Below, in pieces: positions 1-11,843 of a stretch of 64,000 nt of DNA. The stretch covers positions 186,001 to 250,000 of the forward strand of contig BSBK01007739.1 in the NCBI GenBank assembly GCA_027943335.1, in the 5' to 3' direction. The first letter of the stretch is position 1, and the number at the start of each line of letters is the position of its first letter. The DNA comes from Chamaecyparis obtusa. Taxonomy: Eukaryota; Streptophyta; Pinopsida; Cupressales; Cupressaceae. A model generated the notes under the pieces. The model searched no databases. It was not told the origin of the DNA and saw nothing but the letters and a program-made list of their open reading frames with translations. The position numbers and the translations under genes are program-made.

Positions 1-949
1 ATAAAACATCAATTGAAAACCAAAGTCATATTTACTAGCCACAAGGAGGGAGGAAAAGCTGCATGTCACCTTGCATCCAAGGTACACTAAATAACATGAC
101 CATACTTCTAGAACATAAATCTCAAAGTTTATATCATATTGTAATAACACATCCAATTACCTTAAACAACATCACTATATCCACTAAAGCCAACTCATGT
201 GAATTGTTAATTCTCTCTCTTTTTTTTTGTAATCTCATGCCATGCAAGGTAACACATAAAAATATATTTTCACAAATTTTCTATGAATTGATGTTTCATA
301 TAAAATATGTTGAATTCTTCTTCCCCAAGAATTTCATAAGGTTCTAGTATTAAAATCCTTTCATAAAACTTGCAAAATACATTACAATAATACATATTTC
401 CATCATTTATCACAAGCCAAGTCCTAAATTCTAGAAAAATATCATACATTTATTGCATAACCATCATTATTTAACTACACAATATCTCATAAAATTTTAT
501 CTTCTTTATTTTCTACAGTAATGTAGACAAAAAGGCATTAATTTTTTTTAAAGTATATCCCACACACAATGCACCTCATAATTTTTTAATTTATTTTTCA
601 CATACTATAACATTTTTCAATATAAAACAGGGAGAAATCACACCACTTAAATGTAGACAATTGCCAAGCTCATGGAGTTGTTTCAAACTTTCATAGTTTC
701 AAGAGAAACCAGGGACATTCAAAAAATTTCACACACATAAGAAACATTATCCCTCAAGTGTCTATTTCCCCATCAAACAAGGAACATCCTATCTATTTCT
801 ATCAAGATAATCTGAAATTGGAAGACACACTAGTCAATCTAGGGAACCACAGTTACATTCATAGACTAAGCATTAATGGATTAAAAAATTTTGTGACTAA
901 TGGTTGCAACTAAGCATAGTGAACTCAAGGCCCTAGTATGGAATTCCGA
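1..949. other. AT-rich sequence with no recognised gene
   Basis: No credible coding sequence is seen; the only longer open frame (63-347) has low-complexity composition and no recognisable domain. If the minus-strand primer-binding site at 950-961 is genuine, this stretch would be the first part of the internal region of an old minus-strand LTR retrotransposon, but I see no gag here to confirm it. Confidence 0.4.
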
Positions 950-961
950 GCTTTGATACCA
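950..961 (-). promoter_or_regulatory. Possible tRNA-iMet-type primer-binding site (minus strand)
   Basis: Read on the minus strand this is TGGTATCAAAGC, one base from the common plant PBS TGGTATCAGAGC complementary to initiator tRNA-Met. It follows directly on a minus-strand sequence ending in ...CCTTACA, a plausible LTR 3' end in CA. This supports the 5' LTR of an old minus-strand element lying at higher coordinates. Twelve bases alone are weak evidence. Confidence 0.4.
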
Positions 962-963
962 TA

Positions 964-3367
964 TGTAAGGACTGAACTTTCATCACAAAGGCCACATCAA
1001 CAATTTAAAATAAGACTAAGGAGTCAGTCAACAAGTCAAAGGTCAAATGCATAAGTCGACATAATACCAATAGATTCTCTAAAATATAGGAATAAAATAA
1101 GTACAACTACGACCATAATTGTTGAAAGGATAAAGCATACCTATGTCCAAAGATATGAAAACATGTCGACCATCTATCAAACATAGTAATAGAGTCATAA
1201 TAAGAGATTTCCCATCAAGTACAAGCAAGTACAAACTATCAAGTCAGGATAACAACCTAGGAAATTTTTGACAAACTGTCGAATCACATCAGTAAAAGAT
1301 AAATATTAGATCAAATATGTATTTCCATTTCATAAAAATAGTAAACAACAAAATTACCAAATACCACCATGTCAAATATAAAGAAGCATATAACACTATA
1401 AAGAAAAGTCCTTCCTGAAGGAAGCATCAAAAACCTGTTCACAAAAGTCATCTAGGGTGAGAATATTGTAGGAGTGTGTTTCCACCCTACCATGAAGCAG
1501 TTATGCTTCCCCAGAATCTTTCCTAAAATGAAAGATACCTAGCCCAGCTCGAGATAGTCTAACAAGTAAAATTTGGTTGAAGTAATGGAATTGTGAACAA
1601 AGACATAATTTGTCAAATGCTATTACAAGACTCTCAAGAATAATCATGCAGTAAAAATGATCTTCCTCATCAATCTATGATAAAATATGTCAAACCACCA
1701 ATTATAACTCATATAGAACAATCTGACATAGCAAAAGGATTACTCTTTTAGGTAGACTATTACATTAAACACAATTCCCAATGATATTCAATCATGCACA
1801 AAGGGTATAAATAATCTATATGAAAGCATTATTATCTACTGTAATGTTCCATGAATCATTATCCACCTTACTCAATTATGTATCTCTATCACTAGCATGG
1901 AATGAGTTGGTATGAAGAATATTTTAAGATATGGGTTCAATATAGCCCATGAACTTAGGTATTTACAAAAAGACCAATTCAACAATATTTAATGGCTATT
2001 TACACATATATTTCTTTAGATCAATAAGCTCACAACACACCACAATAGTTTTCAACACAATCAAGAAAGAAAGGAAACTTTCAAGTTGAACAGTTTAGTT
2101 CTAGAAATATGACAACCCCAAGACCCATGTAAAATATATAGTTCTCTATAAATCTCATAACCAACACTTATGCCTTTTACATTATTTTCCTTCCATTAAT
2201 TTTTTGAACATTTTCTTTTTCAAATAGGCTCACCCACCCAACAAATAAAATCAAATCTAAGTTCGACATATATTAAAATAGTTAGAGAAAGAACAGTTTC
2301 ATCCCAACTAAGGTCTTTTAAAATTGATAGTCGAACTCATAAATCTTCCTTATAATCCCAATGAAAACATTGTATTCTAACGTAACAATATTGAAGCCCT
2401 TTTAGTTAATTTTTAACAAAGGAACTCTTAAATGGTTAATCACGACCTTAAGGAAATCTTCATGTTTGATGTTTTAGCAACATAGTGCACTTTAAATTTG
2501 CTAATAATAATAAAATTATTGTCAAGTAGTATATTGTATTGGTCAATTTGATCGACATAATATATGCTGAAAATTTATTGAGAGCATACTCGCTACCCAT
2601 ACCAAGAGAGATGCTATGAAAAAAATACAAGGACATCCATTAACATTGAAAGAGAGGAAGAGTTTTGACAACAATCAGCAATGACATCATTCTGGTAGTT
2701 ATGTATGCAAAGTTTGGATGAACAAGCAGTGAACAAGAATCATCTTATGGAACACCTCAAGAGATTTTGTCCATGCAATGCAATGATGGTGATAATTGCA
2801 GAGTACTTCCCATGAAGGAAATCAACATCAAGCTACCAAAACAAAGAAATGCAAACACTGAAATGATAATGAAGTATTTCCTATCATCTTTTAGTCTCAT
2901 TTAAAGAATGGTATAAGGAGACCCAACTTTCCTTAATTTATAAGTTGTTTTTTTAATTATCTGTAGTGCTTTTAAGCCAATAGCTCAGCCACATGCAGGG
3001 ATTCCAAATTGGCCATATGCATAGTAAATGGGGAATTCATGAGGAGTCTCACAAGGTGGATTACTCATCAATTTCCTTGGAATAGATGAAACCCAAAAAG
3101 AAATAAAAGAATGGAAGACTACCTACAACATAGTCATATGTTTTTTAACGGCAACTTAAAGAAGCAGATAAAGAAATTATAACAAACAATCAAGCTCTAC
3201 AAATTTGTTGAAGATAAAGAATCTTCTAGAAGACATTACAAAAATTGGTTCATAGGAATTTACAATTTCTATCTATTCATAAGAAAATGTAGTAATAATA
3301 GCATCTAGTTACACCTGATTGTAAACTATTGAGAAAATCATTTCATCCTATTTGTCGAAATTGCAAG
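964..3367 (-). mobile_element. Candidate old minus-strand LTR, 3' part (split by the young Tat element)
   Basis: This non-coding AT-rich stretch lies between the PBS-like site at 950-961 and the insertion point of the Tat element at 3368. With the young element and one copy of its target duplication removed, it joins 18720-20043. Read on the minus strand, that distal part begins with TGTCACAACCC, a common plant LTR start. The restored LTR would be about 3.7 kb, which is long. No partner LTR lies in the window, so this is a hypothesis. Confidence 0.25.
3363..3367. repeat. Target-site duplication, left copy (GCAAG)
   Basis: GCAAG directly precedes the TGTAGACACC start of the left LTR and recurs directly after the right LTR at 18715-18719. 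A 5-bp duplication is the usual product of plant Ty3/gypsy integrase. It fixes both element ends exactly. Confidence 0.9.
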
Positions 3368-4810
3368 TGTAGACACCAAAAAACCCTTCAGAAAATAAAT
3401 TATTTTTGTTTTCTGAAAATCCTTGATGACATCATCATTTATTAATTAATTATTTATTTAATTAATTAATTTATTTTTTATGGCATTAAATCCCTCTCTC
3501 TTAATTAAAAATCTTTAATTAAGGAATCTAGCCTAAAAATGTCATTTGGACATTATCCCTAATTTATTAATTATTTAATTAATAAATTGACCAAAAAACC
3601 TTCAAAATAAATTAATTTATTTTTAATTTATTTTTTATCCCAAACTTGGCCAAATTCCTTAAGACCACTAACCTCTTCCAAAATCTTCTAATCCCTTCTT
3701 AATTTCGATTAAAAGGCTAATCCCATCTTTTCTAACCCTAATCCCAAGGTTAAATATTTAACTAAGGTTAAATATTTAATTTTCATATTTATTGAAAATA
3801 TTTTAATAAATATTCCTAAACTTAAGCTTTTGGAATGAATAACTTTTATTCCATGAAACTAAGGAGAAATCTAGACTCTTCTAGAATCTTCTCAAATCCA
3901 CCCTCTTCACCCATCCTAATCCTAATCTAATCCTAATCCTACCCTTTAAACCTTTGTGCAATCCTAACCAAGCTTAAGACTTTCCTAAACCAAAGCAAAG
4001 TCTTTCCTTCCAAATATCTCAACCACAAAGCATTTATTGCTTCCCCAAAGTCTTCAAAGCCTCTTAAAGCTCATTCATTGCTCTTACAAGCATTTATTTG
4101 GAGAGTTATGAGCTTGGAGCCCCCTTTGTTGACTCCTCTTTGCCCTTCCCTTCATCCACTCACCTTGTGACATGTGTCATCTCCTGATTGGCTGAGAACT
4201 AGCACAATCCATGTGCTTCCCTTTGAGTGAATCTTGGCCTCTCTTAAGGATTTCAATCCTGGCCATTCATTCCTCCTACCCCAAGCCTTTAGAAATCCTA
4301 TAAATACCCTCACTTCCTAAGGCAAATCATCTTTCAACTTTCAAACTCAATAGCAAAGTTATAATGTCATTTTCATTCTAGCATAAGCATAAACTCATCT
4401 TTTTTAGATCATTTTCAAGCTTAAATCACAACTAAATTAGCTTAAATGGATTAACATAGATTCATTTCTTGTTTCAATCTTAGTTCAATCATTTAGCTTT
4501 GCATATTTGTGTGTTCTTGAGGCCTTTGAGGCAAAATAGGTTCCTCATACCTATTTTGTGTCATTTTAGGTCTTCATCAACCTCAAATCATCCTACTTTG
4601 CATGCTCCAAGTGCTTGAGTTTGCACACCCACATCCCTCTATATCTAAGCATATCAAACGGTGCATGGGCGCATCCGTTTTAAGCTTAAACTGAGGTGGC
4701 TTTGATTTTAGTTTGTTTACCTTTGAATTTGATTTGATTATATGCTATGACATTTGTTTGTCTTTGGCCTTCAAAACAGGTTTAGGTGCACTCTCAAATC
4801 CTAGTCTACA
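3368..4810 (+). repeat. 5' LTR of the young Tat element
   Basis: It starts TGTAGACACC and ends CTACA just before the PBS. It is colinear without indels with 17272-18714. It contains a TATA box at 4299-4306 and short AT-rich inverted repeats near the start (about 3430-3600). The U3 part is therefore about 0.93 kb and R plus U5 about 0.5 kb. Confidence 0.95.
4299..4306 (+). promoter_or_regulatory. TATA box in the 5' LTR
   Basis: TATAAATA in a C-rich setting, followed by a pyrimidine-rich stretch, is the expected core promoter of the genomic RNA. The identical sequence is at 18203-18210 in the 3' LTR. Start site not determined. Confidence 0.7.
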
Positions 4811-4813
4811 TTT

Positions 4814-4831
4814 TGGCACGCCCGGTGGGAC
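4814..4831 (+). promoter_or_regulatory. Primer-binding site
   Basis: TGGCACGCCCGGTGGGAC begins three bases (TTT) after the LTR end. It has the TGG start expected for pairing with the CCA end of a tRNA. It resembles the PBS of the element at 56581 (TGGCGCCCACCGTGGGGC) in position and G/C pattern. I cannot assign the tRNA with confidence. Confidence 0.75.
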
Positions 4832-4885
4832 ACAAACCACAATCATTTTGATGAAACTATACTTTATATGCTTTTTTTTTGCAGG

Positions 4886-5290
4886 AAATAAAGAAATGTC
4901 ACCTTCATGAAAAGAAATGACGCCTACAGCAATTAAATGTCGCCTTCAAACAAAGAAATGTCGCCTTCAACAAAAGAAATGTCGCCTACAAGGAATTCAG
5001 TCACGCCTTTATGGAATTAAATCACGCCTTTGAAGAAAGAAATGACCCCTGTGAACTCTGTTTTCACGCCTGCATAACTGAGAATTTCCTGTTGTCGACA
5101 ACTTCTGTTACGTTCCAGAATTCTCTTCTGTCGCCTTCTTGTAATTAAATCACGCCTGTAACAAAAGAAATCACGCCTCTGGTTTTTTATCTGTCGCCTT
5201 TTGAGGTACAGAATGTCGCCTGTAGGAATTAAATGTCGCCTCTACACTTTCCAGTGTCGCCTATAAGCTGGACAGTGTCGCTTTTGGTTT
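4886..5290 (+). repeat. Degenerate tandem repeat downstream of the PBS
   Basis: About 17 copies of a core TGTCGCCT or TCACGCCT are spaced roughly 20-30 bases apart, usually preceded by AAAGAAA or AATTAAA. The copies are imperfect and several have drifted. The block covers the usual position of a packaging or dimerisation signal. It has no convincing coding potential. Confidence 0.75.
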
Positions 5291-7440
5291 TTGTCTTGAG
5301 TTGCGTAGGACTGGTTTTTTTTTCATTTCTTTTATTACAGCAAAGGTCAAATTCAATCTTGAATGACATTAAGGAAATGAACTTAGGTCCTAAGTGTCAT
5401 TGTCAATTTGAAAATCAAACTCAATCTTGAATGCACTAAAAGGAACAAACAACTCTATTCCCTCATCTGTTTCAGTTTCCAAAGCAAGCAAACAAATTCA
5501 ATTTTGAGTGATCTAAGGGACAAAACAAAGCTTTTTCAAAGTTCTTAAGACAACTCGCTAATCAAATCTTAAATGCACAAAAGGAAAGAACTTGCAAATG
5601 TTCGAAGCATTTACATTTTTGAGGAAAAGAACAAATCAAAATCTAATCACAAGTGTCTTCATTTCAAAGTTCAAACATCACTTAATCAAATTGGGAAAAT
5701 GAACAAAATCTGCTTGATGTGCATGTAGGAGTTTTTCAATTCTTGCATAAACCTTGTTAGAATAAGCAACGTGGAACACTTGAACTTGGACAAGTTCACT
5801 TGTTCTACTTTTAGCGAGGCCTGTCCAAGGAGAAGCGCTTCCTCCTCGGAGAACGACCTCAAACCGGTATCCCCCCCGGTCGGTATACAAATAAGTGAAT
5901 ACCAAAAGAATCACTTACATCTCCTAATCGCCGGGCGTTCGTGCCAAACACGTGTCTGGGGATGGTAAACATTCCTCTCCCCCAGCATAATTGGCAAGGC
6001 TCTTAAGTGAGTCACAGATGATCAGCAAAACCGGGTATGGAGACACCACGGAACTATTAAAAACCTGATAAAATAGAGGCTACCCTATCTACATCCGAAA
6101 GTATCAAAATCCTTGTGCAAGGACCGATTCCAAGGGGTTTACCGGGTCACCTCAAGATTACTCACCATTTGTATTCCCTTCTGGGGGATACCAAGCTATG
6201 GGTAAGCGATTTTGATACTCACCTTCCTTAGGTAGATCTGTTTGAAGTGCTTGACAGTCAGAGACTCCGTGAAAACACTTGTTGAAACATACACTTTCAA
6301 AGCTTTGTCAGAGTCAGTTGCCTTTGTTTGTATCCCGCAGGGTTGCTTTGTCCTTTGTGGGGATTGCTTTGACTTTAACTTTTGCCATTGGAAACCTTTG
6401 CCTCAAAATTAGAAGCCTCTTTTCCAAAGTGATGCCCAGCAAGAACAAACATCCTAAAGCAAAGTTGCCCAAATCCCAAGCCTATCAAGAGCAAAAAGTT
6501 ATCAAGAAGAACACCAAGACCTATCAATCCATTATCCAAGCAACCCAAGCAGAGGAGAAGTCCCAAACCAGACTTGAGAACATTGCCCATAACGCCCGCA
6601 TCAAACAGTTCGCCTTCCATTTTTGAGTTAACCATCGTTTCATCAACCTTGAGCTAGAAAATTAGCCAAATCCTTGTTCATGTCTTGTTCCATCTTCAGA
6701 TCTTGAAATCTTGTCTCAAACAGTCTTGCATCATAGTTTCATCCTAGTTTCATCCTTTGCATCAGCATCAAAACCTTAGTTGCATTTCAAAACATCATAA
6801 AGTTGCATGTGCATTCATCTTCCTACCAGCATTTTAGAATCAGTCCTTGTCATTTGCACTTGCATCATCCTTCTAAAGCATTGTCCCTTCACCCTTCAAA
6901 ACCTTTTCCACCAGCATTCCCCCCATCAGCTTTTCATATCTTTCCAGCAGATCCATCATCTTTTGCTCCAAACCCAGAGATCCACCAACACTTAGTGTTC
7001 TACCCTTTTGAGTTGTTCCTATCCCATATCCAAGATCAGAGACCATCATCCTCTTTTTGGCACAACGTGTTGTCATAAAGAAATCAAACCTTGTCCTTGT
7101 ATAGCCATCATCTTGAGCAAGAGATTGGAGTGTATTGATAAGAAACTTGTTGACCGAAGATCATCAGTCTATCTTAGGTTGACCCCATCATATCTCTGAT
7201 CCTCCATTTGGGAAAAATAGCAGCTCATTTGTTGACCACTCAGTAATCTTTCACCAGCTTTCCACCAGCAACCTATCTTTCCTCCACCGTCTTGTCCATA
7301 TCCAGCTTCCATCATCGCCATCTTGATCTCCATCCTTGCATTGCATCCTAGAAAGTCATCATCTTTAGAAGTTCATCAACTTTGCATCCATCAACATCTT
7401 TTAGCCAAACATCTTGCATCCATTTAGCACTTGCATCTCC
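5291..7440 (+). other. Long untranslated leader of the Tat element
   Basis: About 2.1 kb lies between the tandem repeat and gag. A GC-richer block at about 5810-6240 contains several short self-complementary stretches (for example around 5866-5885) and may be structured RNA. An open frame at 6279-6626 (115 codons) has a Lys/Gln-rich C-terminal half and could be a relic of the extra upstream ORF known in some Tat/Ogre elements, but no domain is recognisable. 6800-7440 is C-rich, Ser/Pro-coding-like sequence without a stable frame. Confidence 0.55.
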
Positions 7441-9032
7441 ATGCCTGTTGAGACCAGATCTCAGAAAAGAAGAAGCATGAATCCTTATCCACCAACAACC
7501 TCATCTGATCCCAAACTTTTCACCAACGCCATGATGACCTACAATCCCCAGATCCAAGCCAGTAACCCATGTGAAGATCCAAACATCCCTTCATCCCCGT
7601 TGGCAATCCAAGCATTCACAAATCCTCCAGAAAGCCCACCAGTGACCAATGCCCTTGTACCGCAACATCAGCAAAGCACGTTTTCCCACTACCTGCCAGA
7701 AAGTACCTCCATCCCACCATCTCTCTATCCACGCATCCCCATCAAAACTATCCAAGTTCCAGCTCAAGCATATTCTCCATTTGTCCAATCATTCCCCGAT
7801 CCTATCATGCAAACATCCCAAGAGCTTTCCACCATTCCCCTTTTCTTGCAAGGAAGCCTCACCAGTCCTGTAACACAAGCTGCAGCACCATCCGCTCCAT
7901 CTCATACCCCTTTTGCTTCATCATCTGCTATGGCTGCCCAAGCCCAAATCCAACACTTAACCCAAAATCAGCTTCCACCTCTCCCGCAAGCTTTTACACC
8001 AAAAGCTTCGCCACCATCCGCAAGTCAAGCAACGCCTTTCACCATCAAAGGAGCACCGTCACCCTTCACCCCCAAGCACCCGTACCTTCTTCTTTGGGGT
8101 TAGCGCAATCGCTCCCCATTCCAACCTCATCTTTCTCTTGGGTGTTTCCTTCATTTTCCTCCTCACAAGCATTCGTTCAACTACAACCTCAACAAGCTCC
8201 TTTCTCTCAACCATCATTCGTGTCCCAAGCTCCCGTTGCTCCTACCATTCCATCATCCGCTGCAGTGCACCCTAACACAAGCTCTCAATGGGGCCTTATG
8301 CAAGAAGAAATGAAGGCATGGGGGATCCCATCTCAATCCTCTACATCTATGGTTGCAAGTCAACAAACCGCCTTCGTCCAAGCAGCACAACAACAACTAC
8401 CCCAAACACCGCCAGCTTCAAGCTATTCGTCCCAAATCCCAAATACCTTCCAGCAAGTTCCACCACCTCAACAGCCAACTTTCCCCAGCTATCTTACCCC
8501 ATCACCCTTTGCTTCTAGCTTTCCCACATCTATTCCATCTCTAAGCAACGCAGGCATGCACCCAGCTTATATCAGCCAAACGCAAAGCCAACCTCAGCAA
8601 CTACCACCATCATATCCGCAAGCAGCATCGTTCCAATAGCCTCCCCCACAGCAACCACATGTCCCCTTTCAGCAAACACCCATCATTCCTCCACAACAGC
8701 AAGTCCCTTGCTATCAGCCTCAGCAACAAATCCCTATCATCCCCCAGCAACAACAAGTTCCCGCCCATCAGTTACAATAGCAAGTTCCAAATGTCCAATA
8801 TCAGCAAGCAGTCCCACAACAACCGCCAGTTCAACAACAGCAAGTAGCCCAACAACATCAAGCGGTCCCATATCAATATCCCCCTATGTCACACCAGCAA
8901 TATCCCCAACAACCATTGCTCCAAAATCAGTTCCAACCCATTTATCCACAGCAAGCACCATATCCAGTTCCATAGCTTCCATCACAAGCAGAAGTTCCAG
9001 TTCCCTCGCCACTCAATGCTGAGTGGGAAGCA
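7441..9032 (+). pseudogene. Gag N-terminal Pro/Gln-rich extension, broken
   Basis: The likely gag start is the ATG at 7441, opening with a basic stretch (MPVETRSQKRR) before a long Pro/Gln/Ser-rich region. The frame is open to 8103, then shifts by one base in a C-rich stretch near 8060-8085 into the frame that continues through the rest of gag-pol. That frame is interrupted by TAG at 8637-8639, 8778-8780 and 8973-8975, each in a Gln/Pro-rich context where CAG is the obvious ancestral codon. Downstream the frame runs straight into the gag core. This part is a disordered leader of the capsid protein, not an enzyme. Confidence 0.7.
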
Positions 9033-11408
9033 ATGAAAAACGCTTTAAAAGAGCTACAAAGTGGAACAGAGAATAAAACCTACAAGTTTGAAGAGGTGTG
9101 CTCATACCCCTTTGATCGGTCCATAGCAACTATCCCTTTCCCCAAGCATTTTGAGATGCCCAAGTTTGACAAGTATCGGGGGAAAGGAGATCCAGTAAAC
9201 CATATCAAAGAGTTTTACATGGTGTGCCAAGAAGTAGCTTACAGTGATAACTATCTCCTGCGCCTGTTTCCCAAAAGCTTGGGAGGAACTGTTGTTGAGT
9301 GGTTTTACAAAATACCACATGGGACAATAAAAACCTTTGCTGAACTCTTTGAGAAGTTCATCACACACTATGCCCATAATGTGGAGAATGAGTTGTCCTT
9401 GCTAGACCTATGCAACTCAAAGCAGAAAGACGGAGAAAGCCTTGCAGAATACTTGCAAAGATGGCAGAATCTTACAACCAGGTTATCATATCAGCTGCCA
9501 GAGAAGCATCTAACAAAGATCTTCATTGATAACCTGCATCCAAAGCTATCCCATCACATGCAAATGAACTGTCTCCAGACATACCAAGACATCAAGAGCA
9601 AAGGCATAGGCATCGAGAAAGCTCTCCTAGACGAAGGCACTATTCGTCACTTCAAGGATGATTCCAAGAACAAGCCCAACAATGATAAATCCCATTACTG
9701 GAATCGTAACAAGAATGTTGTTACAGATGGAGCCATTGACACTAAGAATGTACAATTCGTTATGGCTAGTCCTACACCAGTTCAAACATACCAACTGCCA
9801 CAAGCGCCCATCTATCAGCAACCACCAGCTCCCGCATATCAAGCACCTATTTATCAGCAGCCTCCTCAAGTTCATCAACCACCTGTGCAACAATACCACC
9901 AGCAATACCAACAGCAACAGCCAGCACGTCAAGGCAATCCTGTTAACACAGTTAACGTTGCCCCAAGGCAGAACAAACCCAACAATCAGAACAATCCAAA
10001 GAGGACTTTCACACCTTTGGGTGAGCCTCTGGATCAGATCTTTTATCGGCTAGCCAAGGCAAATATGATCACATATCCGCCCATCCCACAGAAGGATGAC
10101 AACGCACCAAAGTCTGATTGGTATAAAGAAAATGAATACTGTGATTACCATCGTGTGAAGGGGCACACAACATTGAAGTGCATGCGGCTTAAGCACTACA
10201 TCCAGGATCTCATCGATCGCAAGGAAATCCAGGTTGATGCACCAACTCAAGCTTCACCCAACGCCAGTTTGCAAATATATCAAAATGTGTTCCCCCAACA
10301 CGATACCGGGAAGAGTCAAGCCAATGCCAATCAGCCCCAAAATCGTGGCAAAGGCAAGCAGGAAGATCACACAGCGGCCTACATCAACTATGACAAGTAT
10401 GTCAGATGCATAACTCAAGTTGAGCCCATCCAAGATGAGCCCACCATCAATACCATCCACGTCAGAGGGCCAGATCGACAATGTGCTGCAACTACCCGCA
10501 GTGGTAGGATAACTGTTGCCGGTGCTCCTCCGAGGTCAGCTGCTCCTCCAAGGCCAACATCTACTGCATCCACAGCACAGTCTAACACCAGGCTAGCATC
10601 AAATGCACGCGCAACACAGCATAATGCACCAAGAGCACAATACAATATCATAGAGCATCTTGGGAACATGCCAGCCCAAATATCTATCTTGGATTTGCTC
10701 CGCACATCACCCATCCATCAGGAGATCCTGGACAAAGCTCTAAAAGAAGGCCATGTCCCCACGGACATTAACACAACTCAGTTTGAAACTCTTGTGGGAC
10801 ACCTATCAGCAGCATGTGCCTTGTCCTTCAAAGAATCTGATATACCAGATGTCGCTCCTGACCATATTCTTCCTCTCCGCATTGCCGTCATGGTCAGAGA
10901 TTTAGCCATCAAACGAGTTCTGGTGGATAATGGCTCGGCCCTCAACTTGCGCACGTTAAAATTCATCAAGAAGATCAGGTTCACGGAGGCCGACATACAA
11001 CATGAGCAAATCACTATCAAAGCATATGATAACTTGGAGCGTACCTCTGAAGGTACTATGACTTTGCCTATCCAGCTAGGCCCAGCAACGCAAGATACTC
11101 TCTGCCACGTTGTTGATTTTGACCTACCGTTCAATATCCTCCTCGGTCGTCCATGGATCCATTCCATTAAGGCCGTACCATCTACTTACCATCAGTGCAT
11201 CAAGTTTCCACATCAAGGCACTGAGGTTACCATCCACGCTGACCCTAACCCCTTCGCATACTACCTTGCGATGGAAGCATCTTTCCCTCATTCTACTCAT
11301 TGTCCTGGAACCGATATTGGTACTTCTATTGCTAGCTCATCCCGATCCCATCGCGATCTAGAGACCATCCTCTCTTCCACCTTATCATCCATCAAGATCA
11401 ACAACTAG
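9033..11408 (+). CDS. gag: Gag-protease polyprotein of the Tat element
   Basis: Gag forms the virus-like particle and the protease cuts the polyprotein. The retrotransposon gag domain spans roughly residues 45-150, with the typical WF, FITHYA and LAEYLQRW segments. A Gln-rich linker follows, then a C-x2-H-x4-H-x4-C knuckle (C370, H373, H378, C383) of the type usual in Tat gag. The aspartic protease carries DNG at residues 632-634 in VLVDNGSALNL and a later LLGRPW segment; the usual active-site triplet is D-T/S-G, so DNG is a variant. The reading frame continues upstream (see 7441-9032). It ends in TAG and continues in the same frame towards pol. Confidence 0.88.
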   Translation: MKNALKELQSGTENKTYKFEEVCSYPFDRSIATIPFPKHFEMPKFDKYRGKGDPVNHIKEFYMVCQEVAYSDNYLLRLFPKSLGGTVVEWFYKIPHGTIKTFAELFEKFITHYAHNVENELSLLDLCNSKQKDGESLAEYLQRWQNLTTRLSYQLPEKHLTKIFIDNLHPKLSHHMQMNCLQTYQDIKSKGIGIEKALLDEGTIRHFKDDSKNKPNNDKSHYWNRNKNVVTDGAIDTKNVQFVMASPTPVQTYQLPQAPIYQQPPAPAYQAPIYQQPPQVHQPPVQQYHQQYQQQQPARQGNPVNTVNVAPRQNKPNNQNNPKRTFTPLGEPLDQIFYRLAKANMITYPPIPQKDDNAPKSDWYKENEYCDYHRVKGHTTLKCMRLKHYIQDLIDRKEIQVDAPTQASPNASLQIYQNVFPQHDTGKSQANANQPQNRGKGKQEDHTAAYINYDKYVRCITQVEPIQDEPTINTIHVRGPDRQCAATTRSGRITVAGAPPRSAAPPRPTSTASTAQSNTRLASNARATQHNAPRAQYNIIEHLGNMPAQISILDLLRTSPIHQEILDKALKEGHVPTDINTTQFETLVGHLSAACALSFKESDIPDVAPDHILPLRIAVMVRDLAIKRVLVDNGSALNLRTLKFIKKIRFTEADIQHEQITIKAYDNLERTSEGTMTLPIQLGPATQDTLCHVVDFDLPFNILLGRPWIHSIKAVPSTYHQCIKFPHQGTEVTIHADPNPFAYYLAMEASFPHSTHCPGTDIGTSIASSSRSHRDLETILSSTLSSIKINN

Positions 11409-11843
11409 GGTTGTGGCGAATACAGCCTCAGTGATGCATTTGCTGTAGGAGCTCTTCCACGTGATCCACATACTCAAGGGCGCCCAAGTTGTCAAAACAA
11501 GCCTGTTGAAGAACATTATAAGCTCAAGCAAATCGGAAACATGACTTTTGAGTCTCATGGTACCATCAAAAGCAAAGAAATGGATCCAGATATTAACAAA
11601 TGGTTATACAAAGATCCCCCATCCCGTGACACACAACTTCTTGAGTACTTCAAAGAGAAATACCCAATCCCCTACAAAAATGTCACAGAACACTATAACT
11701 ATCAAGGTGGTGGTCTAGGACCACAAGAGGACGGAAATTTGTTTCCTATCATACCATCCTAGAATCCAGAACAACAAGGACTTGGCTTTAATACCTCTCG
11801 CCTGCTTGAACAAGAGCCCAATACCACAACTGCGGACACTAAC
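11409..11843 (+). other. In-frame link between protease and RT, two TAG codons
   Basis: The gag frame continues through this stretch with only TAG at 11406-11408 and TAG at 11760-11762. A 73-codon open segment (11541-11762) encodes an acidic, Tyr-rich sequence with no recognised domain. In related Tat/Ogre elements gag-pro and pol may be joined through an intron or by readthrough. Here no frameshift is needed, only suppression or reversion of the TAGs. Confidence 0.6.

Noticed and set aside
9627..9932. Minus-strand frames across gag (also 10050-11167).
   Set aside because: They are shadows of the gag frame, which has recognisable domains.
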